64,000 nucleotides of DNA from Schizochytrium sp. CCTCC M209059 (Eukaryota > Sar > Bigyra > Thraustochytrida > Thraustochytriidae). This document shows, piece after piece, positions 9,099 through 18,750 of this stretch. Within the stretch, counting starts at the first letter, position 1, and every line of letters begins with the position of its first letter. Under the pieces are notes generated by a model that saw nothing but the letters and a program-made list of their open reading frames with translations, ran no database searches and was not told where the DNA came from. The position numbers were made by a program, and so were the translations under genes. The stretch lies in contig KN805432.1 of assembly GCA_000818945.1 (NCBI GenBank), positions 92,901 to 156,900 on the forward strand. The letters are read 5' to 3'.

Positions 9099-10733
9099 AT
9101 GGCCGTGACGCCGGAGGCCTTCGCCTTGGCGGTGGAGCATGTGAAGCAGCATGCCTCGGTCAAGGTCGGCGACGCGGACAAGCTCAGGCTTTATGGACTC
9201 TACAAGCAGGCGCTCGAGGGGGACTGTAAGGCCCCCGCGCCGTCGGTGCTTAGTGTCGTGGCCCACGCCAAGTGGAAAGCGTGGAATGAGTCCACGGGAA
9301 CCTCACAAGAAAAAGCTCGGCAGCTGTACCTCGCGACCGTAAGCGAGCTGTACCCCGCCTTTGCCGTGCCCAAATGCGCCGCGGAACCGCCGCTGGAAAA
9401 CCCAGCGGAAGAACCAGCGGATGAGGCCAAATCCTCTGCACCTGTCGAGATTCCGACAGAAGACCTTGCCACAGAAACCCCCATGGAGCCCAACGCGGAA
9501 AAGGCTGTGGAAGTTGCAGCAGAGGCGATCGAGCTCGCTGCCACGGCGCTCAAGGCGGCCACTTCCAAAACGGCGACTACATCCGATGACACGGCCAGGC
9601 CTGCCTCGGTGTCGGGCGCTCAAGTGTCCCCCGAAAGTAAACAGCAAAAAACTAAGCAACAGTCGGCACCGAAGCCAGCACCTGTCGCCGAGGTTGTTTC
9701 TGCGGAGACGAAAGTCATGACCAGCACGACCAGCACCAGCGCCAGTACCAAGAAGACCTCGCGCGTTGAAACTCTCTTGGCTGGTACCAAGCCTGTTGCT
9801 GGAATGGCGGGTCCCTCTGCATCTAGCGCACCCGTCTTTGATGCGGGGTTGGTCAAGCCCCGGTCGGCGGCCAAGGCACCCATGTCAACCTTTCAAATGT
9901 CGGTTTTGGCAAGTTTAGGCGTGAGCGCCATCGGTGTCTGCGGATTTCTGGTCTCAACTTTGAGCCCTACTGCGCTCACCTTTCTAGGGCTCATTGCCGC
10001 CGGGATCATGGGCATCATTGGCTCATTTGCCGTCCTTCTCGACTCAAATGGTCTCATTGCCATGTATCCTTCAATCCTACAGCGCATTCTACTGGACAAG
10101 ACCCTTGTGGAAGTGATTCTTGAAGGCACGATCTTGCGCCGTATTCGTGATTTCATCACCGAAATCTATCCTCTCATTTACTGCAAGACCGAAGAGGATC
10201 GAATCGAGGTCCTGGCCAACATGTCGCAAAAGACGCGCGAGCTGATGACAACGCGCGGCATCGTGAATCTTCTTCCCGAGTGGCAGCAGCGCATCACACT
10301 TTCGGGCGAGGAATATGCTCGACAGAAGAGCAAGCTTAAAACGAGCGCAACGGCCTTTCGGCCTGCGATTGATGCGCAACCACAGGGTGCTCGCAAACCG
10401 AACCTGAGCACGCCGCAGCTTGAAAAGCAGGTCGAGCTTGCGAGCAAGCTGCTCACACGATCGATTCAGGATCGCGCGTCGATGTGGATTCTTCAGCGCG
10501 TCAACCCTCAAGTCTGCAAGGGAATCTCTTTGGCTTTGGGCGTGACGGTTCTTGCTCGTCTGCGCGCAAGCGCGCGAGCGCGTCTCGCTGTCGTCGCCTA
10601 TGTGCGGCGTCTTTCCTTTTCTGGCGCATCGATTGGCGCCGTTCTTTTCGCACTCTTGGCCATCGCGCATCAGCTCGCGCGGGGGTACCAGAATCGTCGT
10701 CAACGCCAGCTGCTTAAGGGCGGACAACAATGA
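9099..10733 (+). CDS. Membrane acyl-CoA-binding protein
   Basis: An acyl-CoA-binding domain fills about residues 4-88. It includes LYGLYKQA, the KWKAWNESTGTSQEKA block and a final YLATVSELYP, all typical of ACBP helices that hold the CoA and acyl chain. The middle (about 90-260) is Ala/Thr/Glu-rich and looks disordered. Two hydrophobic segments follow at about 270-314, and a third near 512-532, so this is a membrane-tethered form comparable in plan to large ACBD proteins rather than the 10-kDa soluble protein. The part between the hydrophobic segments (IYPLIYCKTEEDRIEVLANM and following) has no family I recognise. ATG start at 9099; 544 residues. It likely carries acyl-CoA between membranes; organelle unknown. 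Confidence 0.85.
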   Translation: MAVTPEAFALAVEHVKQHASVKVGDADKLRLYGLYKQALEGDCKAPAPSVLSVVAHAKWKAWNESTGTSQEKARQLYLATVSELYPAFAVPKCAAEPPLENPAEEPADEAKSSAPVEIPTEDLATETPMEPNAEKAVEVAAEAIELAATALKAATSKTATTSDDTARPASVSGAQVSPESKQQKTKQQSAPKPAPVAEVVSAETKVMTSTTSTSASTKKTSRVETLLAGTKPVAGMAGPSASSAPVFDAGLVKPRSAAKAPMSTFQMSVLASLGVSAIGVCGFLVSTLSPTALTFLGLIAAGIMGIIGSFAVLLDSNGLIAMYPSILQRILLDKTLVEVILEGTILRRIRDFITEIYPLIYCKTEEDRIEVLANMSQKTRELMTTRGIVNLLPEWQQRITLSGEEYARQKSKLKTSATAFRPAIDAQPQGARKPNLSTPQLEKQVELASKLLTRSIQDRASMWILQRVNPQVCKGISLALGVTVLARLRASARARLAVVAYVRRLSFSGASIGAVLFALLAIAHQLARGYQNRRQRQLLKGGQQ

Positions 10734-11325
10734 ATTTCTATTTCCAAAAATATCAACTTTTTTCATCATAACATTTACAAATCGTCATTTTATAGCTTTT
10801 TTTTTTTAAACAAAAACCTCCTCACTCTTTGGAGGAGAAAGATATTGCTTGTCCCGAACATAAGCTCTTGTTTTCTTCAAGTTGGCACATTGTTAAATAA
10901 CCTTTTTTCATTCTTGTGCTTCTCCCCCTCCCGAGTGCGTCCGCCGCCCTATCTTCAGATAATAGTTTTCTATAGATAAAGGCAGTTGCGTCCACCATCG
11001 TATAATAGCATCCATCATATGCGCTGTACCGGGTAATATGGAGTCTGATATGGGCTTCGTGTTTGATTCTCAAACTTGGTCTTAGGTCCCAGATCTTTTG
11101 GTTATCATTTCCCGTGAGCAAAAGGATTCGGGCCGTACCGTTTTCCTAGCACTCAATAGATTCTGTAGCACTTTGCGGCAAGCTGAAAATGTGCCTCTTG
11201 AGCGTCTTCTTTCATTATCGTGCACGATACATTTTATATCTCTCGTCGTGATTCCAAAAGCTGGTTATTTTGAGAAGTGATTGAAATTGCAAGATTCATC
11301 CAACAATTGTGATATCGTTATCTTC
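10734..11325. other. AT-rich spacer between ACBP gene and transposon
   Basis: This 590-base spacer is distinctly AT-rich, with a T run at about 10798-10807 followed by a short inverted repeat (CCTCC...GGAGG) near 10818-10836. It should hold the 3' UTR of the acyl-CoA-binding gene and possibly one end of the transposon. I could not identify terminal inverted repeats or a target-site duplication by eye. Confidence 0.5.
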
Positions 11326-12498
11326 TCAGGAAGGCACTGCGCCAGTTTCATCTAATTTCTTCAATATCTGAGTTGCTCCGCTTATAAACTCGGTCCCTTT
11401 CTCCTTCAATACCTGCACGCACTCCCGCCACATGGGGTGCTTGACCTCACGGAGGTGATCCTTTATGGCGCGCAAGACAAGTTTCGAGTGCCCGATCGGC
11501 GGCACCTTCTGCTCGAGAAAGTATTGAAGTCTTTCTTTCGTGTCAGATGCATTCGAAAACGACACTGCATTCAGACCTTGCCGGGGCCGCTTTGCGCCAG
11601 CAGAACGACAAGAAGAGCTTGTGGCTGTATCCGGCGAAATTGGGCGCTTCGATGCACGGTTGCGAGGATGAGTAGCTGGACCCTGGTTGGTACTTGCGCT
11701 GGATGATGAAGTCGAAACATCTGCGATTCCTGAGCTAGAGTGCGTGTTTAGGCCTTGGCTGGATCTCACCGTCTCAAACGAGTCCTGTCCGGGTGCTGCT
11801 AATAAGGACGCACCAAGCGCTTCATGCGGGGAGGCCGGTAATGAGGGGCGGATATTTGTAATGTCTGAGATTTGTCCGAGTAGATGACGAAGCTCGGAAT
11901 AATATACATCCTTGTTCTTGGAGCTCGTGTTCATCACAGCCTTGCACGCATTGCAGAAAGCGCTGGTGTCGTCAGTTCTCTTGCATGACCGGTAAATATC
12001 ATTAAGGTACTTGGTGCAGTCAGCCTTTCTGGGTTGAATCCCATTATGGTAAAACAAACGCATCGCGCGTAGAGCGCTTTCACAAGTGGGCATGTCACTG
12101 CCAGTCCGAGATGCGTTTAGTAGTTGCAATTGTTGGAGCACTGCAGTACTATTGCCAGCAGAACTGCCCGTCTTCCGGAACAATGACGATGCAGAATACG
12201 GCATATTGCTGACATGACCAGTGCTTGCCCGAACAAGCGTCTCAACAGCGCGGTCGTCTTCTTCCTGCAAAACCGAACGTGATTCCGAGCTGTAATCGCA
12301 ATCTTGAGACCGCACTGAGTTCCGTGCAATGCCCAAATCATCGCGCTGGGCGTCCTGCAACGTCTCCAAGACTTGCATGGCCTTGGCGACGGCACTCCTC
12401 TTGTCATTCTCGGCGCACGTGTCCAATTCTTGAATTAGATCGTCGTAGAAGCTCAGTTCTGATTCCTTTCTGTCCATGATTCTCTGCCATCTGGACAT
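11326..12498 (-). CDS. Transposon C-terminal block after in-frame TGA
   Basis: A 390-residue frame starting at ATG 12498. It lies in exactly the same frame as the preceding DDE block, with only TGA (12505-12507) and two codons between them. Its first 60 residues (MSRWQRIMDRKESEL and on) are heptad-like and appear to continue the coiled coil that ends the previous block, so the two were probably one protein, either through stop readthrough or before a nonsense mutation. The rest is Ser-rich with a conserved-looking C-terminal part (LQYFLEQKVPPIGHSK). No domain is recognised. Independent translation from the ATG is possible but less likely. Confidence 0.55.
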   Translation of the reverse strand: MSRWQRIMDRKESELSFYDDLIQELDTCAENDKRSAVAKAMQVLETLQDAQRDDLGIARNSVRSQDCDYSSESRSVLQEEDDRAVETLVRASTGHVSNMPYSASSLFRKTGSSAGNSTAVLQQLQLLNASRTGSDMPTCESALRAMRLFYHNGIQPRKADCTKYLNDIYRSCKRTDDTSAFCNACKAVMNTSSKNKDVYYSELRHLLGQISDITNIRPSLPASPHEALGASLLAAPGQDSFETVRSSQGLNTHSSSGIADVSTSSSSASTNQGPATHPRNRASKRPISPDTATSSSCRSAGAKRPRQGLNAVSFSNASDTKERLQYFLEQKVPPIGHSKLVLRAIKDHLREVKHPMWRECVQVLKEKGTEFISGATQILKKLDETGAVPS

Positions 12499-12504
12499 CA
12501 ATTC

Positions 12505-14349
12505 TCATTCCGTCCGACTTGTAAAATTATGATGCTCCACAGTAAGTCGACTCTTCAACCTATCAATTCGACCTTCCATCGTGTTCCTGATCACGTCGGC
12601 TTTCCCCTGCAACATTACAATCTGTAGCTCAAGATCCTCGATTTCCTGCTGCTGCTTGTCTTTAAATTCAACAACCGCCTTTGACAGAGTTTCTTGCAAA
12701 GCATCATCGCCCCTTAACCCGCGCACTCTTGCAAGCTCAGCGCGCAAATCAGCTTCGAGTAAAGCTTTCTCAGTCGTGGTGGTTTTCCGTTGCTCCATCA
12801 TCCACATTCTCATCTCCACTCGTTTCTCTTCAACTTGAGCCATGCTAGCCGTAGCTTCAAAAGCAGATGCCCGCCCAAGATGATGCAAACCAGTCAATCG
12901 AACAGAATTGCTGTATTCCGAGAAGGCTGATCTCGGAGACGCCCCGGAGGAAATGGAATTTGATGGATGGTGCGACCCTGTCGTTGAGCTACTAGGTCCA
13001 TCAGAAACCACCCGCGATGGTGGGGAAGCAACGGGAGGCTCAGGCGCGGAGCTCGCCTCAGATACTGAAACGGCCGTCTGCGATAGCGCCGTGGCGGGCC
13101 CAGCCGTTGCTTCATCGACAGACACAGACACAACCAGACTGCCCGAGGCGCCTTCTCTCGACCCGGCCATCATCGTCTGCACCATATCATTTTCGAACGG
13201 AGTATTGTTAGACTGAGTCCCGGCACGCGCGGCCGGAACCTTCTCACCGTATTCATAATCCTGAATGTACTTGTACAGGCTCGTGCCACGAAGAGAAAGC
13301 GTGAGCTCCTCGTTTCGCATGTCGCCAATTGCAATGGTGGGGTTATTCTGGTGCACTTTTCTTGAGAAAGGTCGGATACCCGTCGCGCGTAATGCGTCAG
13401 CGAGTCTAGCCGGCCTTGATACAATGCTAAGCGCTTCCGCGCATGCTTTGATTTGAGCAAATTGGTCCAAATTGTGATCAATCGCGACCGGTCCCCCTCC
13501 GTCCCTTCTCGCCGCTTCGACTGCTTTTATTCTCTTCGCCGCTCTCGCCTTCAGTGGACCAAAAAGATTGACATCGGACGCTTGATACTGCGACGTGGTG
13601 TGAGGCAACCAATAATGCAGGTACACGCCGCGCTTCGCAAGCTCGCTCATTGCATGATAATGTTGACGGCTAGAATGCCCGTCCATGAAAAGGATGACAC
13701 GCTTGGACGGATCTGAATCCGCCATATCTGGAAAAACAGGCTCCAGCACTTTAAGTATGTTCTCCAGGAAATTGTCTTTTGTCATGCTTCCGTTTGCAGA
13801 CCAGGTAAATTCGCACCCGCTATGAACACGTGAATTAAATTTACCCAGCTGTACAGACGTGCAATGATTGGATATGATATTCAACATCTTCTCTTGCGTT
13901 GCCTTGTGTGGTTGCTTGCTGCTGAGAATCCAGAGCGGCGGGGCAGTCTCGTTGCTAAGGTTTATTCCAGCGAGCAGAGTACCGTGCACCTCGTCGTCCC
14001 TGCGGGCTGCAGTTCGCATAGGCTGTTTCTGTGCGACGAGACTCGCCGGAGCGCGCCCCTTCGTCGGAAGGCTCCGCGACTGTGACGACTCACGAGATAT
14101 GACATGCGTTTCGTCGAGTACAAGTACGCGCTCAGGATAAAGCCATGCTATCTCCCCCCCTGTGTCCTGGTTAGCTTCATTAGTAGCGTGCAAAGGATCC
14201 CCCACGACGCCGAGCTCTCTGAATCTACATTTTGTCACATCATACCACCAGTTGAGGTATACGGTGTTGAAGTTTGATTTGCAAGCCGTTGATAAGGTCG
14301 AAATCGACACGCTCCGAAGGTCAATTTCGCTCCGGAACGCTTGAGCCAC
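12505..14349 (-). CDS. DDE_1-type transposase catalytic block
   Basis: Catalytic core of a pogo/Tigger/CENP-B-like transposase. The acidic triad is visible at D79 (LVLDETHV), D223 (ILFMDGHSS) and D259 (ASDVNLFGPLK), with 35 residues between the last two, plus the family's LPHTTSQYQASD segment. Residue numbers count from position 14349, which is a GTG, so this block has no proper start of its own. Its frame opens after TAA at 14353-14355 and overlaps the N-terminal block in a -1 frame, which suggests a frameshift or a removed intron. The C terminus (about 500-614) is a long coiled coil ending at TGA 12505-12507. The element is probably damaged or uses recoding. Confidence 0.8.
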   Translation of the reverse strand: MAQAFRSEIDLRSVSISTLSTACKSNFNTVYLNWWYDVTKCRFRELGVVGDPLHATNEANQDTGGEIAWLYPERVLVLDETHVISRESSQSRSLPTKGRAPASLVAQKQPMRTAARRDDEVHGTLLAGINLSNETAPPLWILSSKQPHKATQEKMLNIISNHCTSVQLGKFNSRVHSGCEFTWSANGSMTKDNFLENILKVLEPVFPDMADSDPSKRVILFMDGHSSRQHYHAMSELAKRGVYLHYWLPHTTSQYQASDVNLFGPLKARAAKRIKAVEAARRDGGGPVAIDHNLDQFAQIKACAEALSIVSRPARLADALRATGIRPFSRKVHQNNPTIAIGDMRNEELTLSLRGTSLYKYIQDYEYGEKVPAARAGTQSNNTPFENDMVQTMMAGSREGASGSLVVSVSVDEATAGPATALSQTAVSVSEASSAPEPPVASPPSRVVSDGPSSSTTGSHHPSNSISSGASPRSAFSEYSNSVRLTGLHHLGRASAFEATASMAQVEEKRVEMRMWMMEQRKTTTTEKALLEADLRAELARVRGLRGDDALQETLSKAVVEFKDKQQQEIEDLELQIVMLQGKADVIRNTMEGRIDRLKSRLTVEHHNFTSRTE

Positions 14350-15173
14350 GATTTATACCAGTGCATACTCATCATATTAACTCCCCTGCGTTTATCTTCG
14401 AGCTCTGCTGCTATTCGTCGAACATCTGTTTGCAGGAGAACTTGCCCACGCTTGGCCATCTGAGAGACGTGTTTGGCCAGGTCTTCCTCCTGAGCCTTGC
14501 TCAGAAATGGATGACAGCCTATCCGCTCACCGACAGGGCCAGAAAGTCTGCGTCTGATCGATTGCCTTGTGATGGGCATGTTGAATTTATCCTTGAAGTA
14601 GTTTTCAACTGATGTTATCGTCGTGAACGGACTCAGGACATCGCATAGCTCGTGAGCTTCCAAAGACATTGCGAATTCCTCCTCTATTTTCTCAGCATTG
14701 TCCCAGAAAGCAGCTTGTACATCGAGGCTTTTGAGTTGCGTATCATGGTCGCCGATATCATTCATTACGCTACGGCGCTTGACGAGCAACGCGTCGCGCT
14801 TCGCAGCACGTTTTTTCCGCCATGCTTTCACTGCATCCTTCATAGACTTGAGCTTTTGAGCAAGGCTGTACAACATCGTAGCGAGCTTGATCACGCCCTC
14901 CGGCACGGCCTTTCCCTTGGCGACCTCGCCGTGCTCACGCTGCCAGGCAATAAGCGCAGGCAGCACCTGATGAGGTCTGTGACGCTTTACTTCATCGCTG
15001 TCCGTCTTGAACCGCACAAAAGGCGCGCCGCGCTCGTGGTCGACCACTACACCACTCACGCCGGCCACCACCACTGGCCACCCCACAAGCCCATCGTAGT
15101 ACGCGCGCTCAAGCTCCTCCAACGCGCGCGGCGCGTCTTCACGCTGCATCATGATTGGAATCTGCCACGCCAT
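14235..15173 (-). CDS. Transposase N-terminal DNA-binding block
   Basis: A 312-residue frame from ATG 15173 (the open frame begins further upstream at a TTG, next to the CAAG array). Residues about 189-212 resemble a psq-type helix-turn-helix (MPITRQSIRRRLSG). Residues about 223-279 resemble the Tc5/CENP-B DNA-binding domain (LSKAQEEDLAKHVSQMAKRG, then HWYKSWLKR). The N-terminal 100 residues include a small beta-rich part (PVVVAGVSGVVVDHERG) of unknown type. The family homology then moves to the overlapping -1 frame, so the last ~30 residues (after SWLKR) are probably not part of the functional protein. Confidence 0.72.
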   Translation of the reverse strand: MAWQIPIMMQREDAPRALEELERAYYDGLVGWPVVVAGVSGVVVDHERGAPFVRFKTDSDEVKRHRPHQVLPALIAWQREHGEVAKGKAVPEGVIKLATMLYSLAQKLKSMKDAVKAWRKKRAAKRDALLVKRRSVMNDIGDHDTQLKSLDVQAAFWDNAEKIEEEFAMSLEAHELCDVLSPFTTITSVENYFKDKFNMPITRQSIRRRLSGPVGERIGCHPFLSKAQEEDLAKHVSQMAKRGQVLLQTDVRRIAAELEDKRRGVNMMSMHWYKSWLKRSGAKLTFGACRFRPYQRLANQTSTPYTSTGGMM

Positions 15174-15942
<769 letters not shown>

Positions 15943-18750
15943 CTAGTTGCCCAATGCTTCCGTGCGTTGACTCAACCGGCCGTGATCCTCGCGATGTCCT
16001 ACGGCCATCTGCATCGGTGAGGAGCTTGCCTCGCTGCCAGGCGGCGTACTTGAGCCTGAATATGCGGCTCGCATTGCCTTTTCCAGCTCCTTGAGACGTC
16101 GCTTCTCCTCCTTCCGAGCGCGTCGCGCACGCTTCTCCTTACGTCTCGCCCGTTTCTCTTCCTTGCGTTTCCTCTTTTCTTCGCTTGCCGTTCGCGACAA
16201 GCTGGGTGTATTGGCTGAAGGCTGAATATCATGACCCACCTTGTCTCGTACAGAAACAATCTCGCCGACAGAAGATGGCAAAACGTCGGTATCACAGATG
16301 GGGCTGACGCTCGCAGAGGCAAGCCCGTCGACCGCGGTCAGCTCCTCCGCGGATAGTTTTGCCGACTCTCCTTCCATGAACGAGTCATCATCAAGTCCCA
16401 CCAAGGTATTATTATTGAGCCGCATTCGCGATACATTGGGTTTCTCGCGAAGGCGCTTGTTGTGCACGGTGGCCGGCTCAGCGATAAAAACAGGACTCGG
16501 CTTGACGATGCGGCCACTTGCTGACGTGCGTCGCCCAGGAGGTGGCGTCAGCGGCGTGCCGTGCGTCCTGCTGACCTCTTTCGAGTTGTCAGCAAGCGGA
16601 CGTGGTACCGCTTGTACATTCTCTGCCTTGGATCTCGACATGATCGCGAGGTCCTCACGCGGCTGGTTCTGCCTCAGCTTCTTGTTATGCGTCGTAGCTG
16701 GCTCTGCAACGAAAGCGTTCGTTGGTTTCACAATGCGTCCGCTGGACGAGGTAACAAGAGTGCTACTGTTGACAGTGGAGGCAGACATCTGTCTCGATCG
16801 AGGCACTTCGGCGCTAGAGGACAAGACTTTCGCTATCTTCCCGTGGGACTTTGGCGTCGAGAGACCGCCAAGCGTACGCGATGAAGACCCTTCCTCGCCT
16901 CGAACAGGAGCTTTTCGGGCACTCGTCACTCTCTTTCTCGTGGAGGGGGACGCTCTAGCGTGTGGAGGCACAGAACGCTCCACAATTTCCTCATTCCGTA
17001 ATTTCTTGTTATGAGCCGTCGCAGGTTCGGCAACGTAATGCGCAGTAGGCTTGACTTGACGGCCACGCAGAGAAGTTCTCGAGCTGGTCGGGGCTGCCTT
17101 CTCCGTAACTTGCGGAGCAGACGAGACCAAGGATGTCTTTTTCGACAAGGACTTGGTGCCTGACGTGGTGCTTGGTATGACGTCTGGGCCTTGGTGCTTG
17201 AGTTTTTTGTTGTGCGACGTTGCAGGCTCCGCAATGTAGTGAACAGCTGGTTTGACGACGCGTCCGCTCCCTGACACACGAAGAGGGGTGATCATTTCCT
17301 TGGGTGTGGTGCGAGCTTGCCTTTTTTGACGTTTTGGAGTGGTCGTCTGTTCCACAGCTGTGCCCGAGTCCGAGCGATCCCTTTTCAATGTTCCCCTTGC
17401 GGGTCTTGCGGGTGCGACCGTTTCATCTTGATGACTTGCTTCCAGACGACTCTTGACTTTCTTGTTATCTACAGTGGCGGGCTCTGCCACGAAATGCTTG
17501 ACGGGCTTGGAGTTGCGCTTCCGCGTCAAACCAGAAAGTGCAGTGCTATCATCGGGCTGGATTTCGTTGTGCTGCATGTGAGCGTTGAAGTCTTCCAACG
17601 AATCCGACGACGATAAATAGCCTGATCCGCCTATTATCTCAAGTGGTCGCTTTGGTGCGGGCACTGCGTCCTGGAGTTCTAGTTCGGAGTCTTTCAAGAT
17701 TTGGGACCTCTTCTCGCGACGTTTTCGCTTCTTTTCCTTCCGTAGCCTTCGTGCCTCCTTGGCGCTCAGTCGATCAGATTCCGAATCAGCCACTTCCCTC
17801 TTCTTCTTCTTCTTCTTCTTTCTCTTTTTTTTGTCTTTCTTCTTTTTTTTCTTTGCGTCTTTTTTATCCTTTGCCGCCTTGCCCGCGTCGAGTGGAACCT
17901 CGGCCTCTGGAACGTGCAGTCTTTCAACAGAACTTTGATCCATGCTAATCGTCGCAGCAGCAGCAGTCGTCGCAGCAGCAGAAGAATATGTATGATCACT
18001 ACTAGTAGGCTTTCCGAGCTTGCATCGGGACTTGCTCGCCGCCAAAGTGCTAGATCCCGGGGCCATCTTTGGCGTGCGAAGCATCTTTTTTGTGGCTTTT
18101 CGTGAGCCAGACGCTGTGGCAGAGGGCGAGATGCCCCGTAGTTTCTTATTGTGTGCTGTGGCCGGCTCTGTAACGTACACGGGCACCGGTTTCCTTTTGC
18201 GTCCGCTCAAGGAGATCTGCGGTCGGCCTTGGGTATCAATCTCAATCGACCCATTCGAAGAAGAGACGGAGCTGCGGCGCGGGACCGCAACTCGTGCGGC
18301 AATACGAGATCCAGAGGTTTGTCGAGGGCGTACGAGCCGCGGTGGCGGTGGCAAGCTCCCGGGTGAGCTACTCTCCTCCTCGTCGCTGGAGCGCACGTCA
18401 AGCTGCTGTCCCGGGCCTGATCTACTCTCCGCTTTTGCAGCTACAATAGAGGCCGCGGTGCTATTTGACGAGAAGGAGGTTCTCGCGGCATGCTCTCCGG
18501 CCAAGTCCCCGAGCTCTGCGCGATCTCGGCGAGGCCCCTTCGCATTGCCGGCGGAGCTCCCGGCCGAGGCTCTCGCTTCGTTTCCCTCCACCTCCGACGC
18601 CGACTTCTTTCCATCAGAGTATTCCTCGTCGGACTCGCCGCCGCTGCTGCTGCTGCTGCTGCTGCTGCATATGGTCTCCTCGTCGCTGGGCGCGACCTCG
18701 ACGGCCTCCCGCGCCGCCGTCGACGTCGGCCCCTGCCGCGCCGACGAGGC
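15943..18750 (-). CDS. EPAT-repeat basic protein, 5' end in assembly gap
   Basis: Function not recognised. At least 935 residues of Ser/Lys/Arg-rich, probably disordered, likely nuclear protein. Six copies of a motif are spread along it: GRxVKP, three variable residues, then [FY][VI]AEPATxHNKKL[RK]. Copies lie at about 18135-18210, 17451-17527, 17193-17274, 16996-17070, 16673-16750 and 16449-16522. Between them are phospho-acceptor-rich linkers. A polylysine tract (about 17800-17870) and a Lys/Arg/Glu helix (about 16070-16190) suggest nuclear import and nucleic-acid or acidic-partner binding. The frame continues beyond the gap (from 19296) as a Pro/Ser-rich segment but has no ATG there, so the start is probably inside the unsequenced stretch. 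Confidence 0.75.
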   Translation of the reverse strand, partial: ASSARQGPTSTAAREAVEVAPSDEETICSSSSSSSSGGESDEEYSDGKKSASEVEGNEARASAGSSAGNAKGPRRDRAELGDLAGEHAARTSFSSNSTAASIVAAKAESRSGPGQQLDVRSSDEEESSSPGSLPPPPRLVRPRQTSGSRIAARVAVPRRSSVSSSNGSIEIDTQGRPQISLSGRKRKPVPVYVTEPATAHNKKLRGISPSATASGSRKATKKMLRTPKMAPGSSTLAASKSRCKLGKPTSSDHTYSSAAATTAAAATISMDQSSVERLHVPEAEVPLDAGKAAKDKKDAKKKKKKDKKKRKKKKKKKREVADSESDRLSAKEARRLRKEKKRKRREKRSQILKDSELELQDAVPAPKRPLEIIGGSGYLSSSDSLEDFNAHMQHNEIQPDDSTALSGLTRKRNSKPVKHFVAEPATVDNKKVKSRLEASHQDETVAPARPARGTLKRDRSDSGTAVEQTTTPKRQKRQARTTPKEMITPLRVSGSGRVVKPAVHYIAEPATSHNKKLKHQGPDVIPSTTSGTKSLSKKTSLVSSAPQVTEKAAPTSSRTSLRGRQVKPTAHYVAEPATAHNKKLRNEEIVERSVPPHARASPSTRKRVTSARKAPVRGEEGSSSRTLGGLSTPKSHGKIAKVLSSSAEVPRSRQMSASTVNSSTLVTSSSGRIVKPTNAFVAEPATTHNKKLRQNQPREDLAIMSRSKAENVQAVPRPLADNSKEVSRTHGTPLTPPPGRRTSASGRIVKPSPVFIAEPATVHNKRLREKPNVSRMRLNNNTLVGLDDDSFMEGESAKLSAEELTAVDGLASASVSPICDTDVLPSSVGEIVSVRDKVGHDIQPSANTPSLSRTASEEKRKRKEEKRARRKEKRARRARKEEKRRLKELEKAMRAAYSGSSTPPGSEASSSPMQMAVGHREDHGRLSQRTEALGN
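16449..18210 (-). repeat. Six dispersed coding repeats with EPATxHNKK core
   Basis: Six protein-level repeats of about 23 residues, spaced irregularly by 0.2-0.6 kb. KP, EPAT and NK are invariant in all six; the residue after EPAT varies (A, V, S, A, T, V), and H is replaced by D in one copy (EPATVDNKK). The DNA differs at many third positions, so conservation is at the protein level. Confidence 0.9.

Larger units (their letters stand above)
11326..15173 (-). mobile_element. pogo/CENP-B-type DDE transposon (coding core)
   Basis: Three consecutive minus-strand reading blocks form a transposase-like unit: an N-terminal DNA-binding block (14235-15173), a DDE block (12505-14349) shifted by -1, and a C-terminal block (11326-12498) in the same frame as the DDE block but separated by one TGA. 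The coordinates give the coding core only, since terminal repeats were not found. Codon use and GC are lower than in neighbouring genes. The adjacent CAAG array begins about 90 bases beyond the N-terminal end. Confidence 0.8.
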
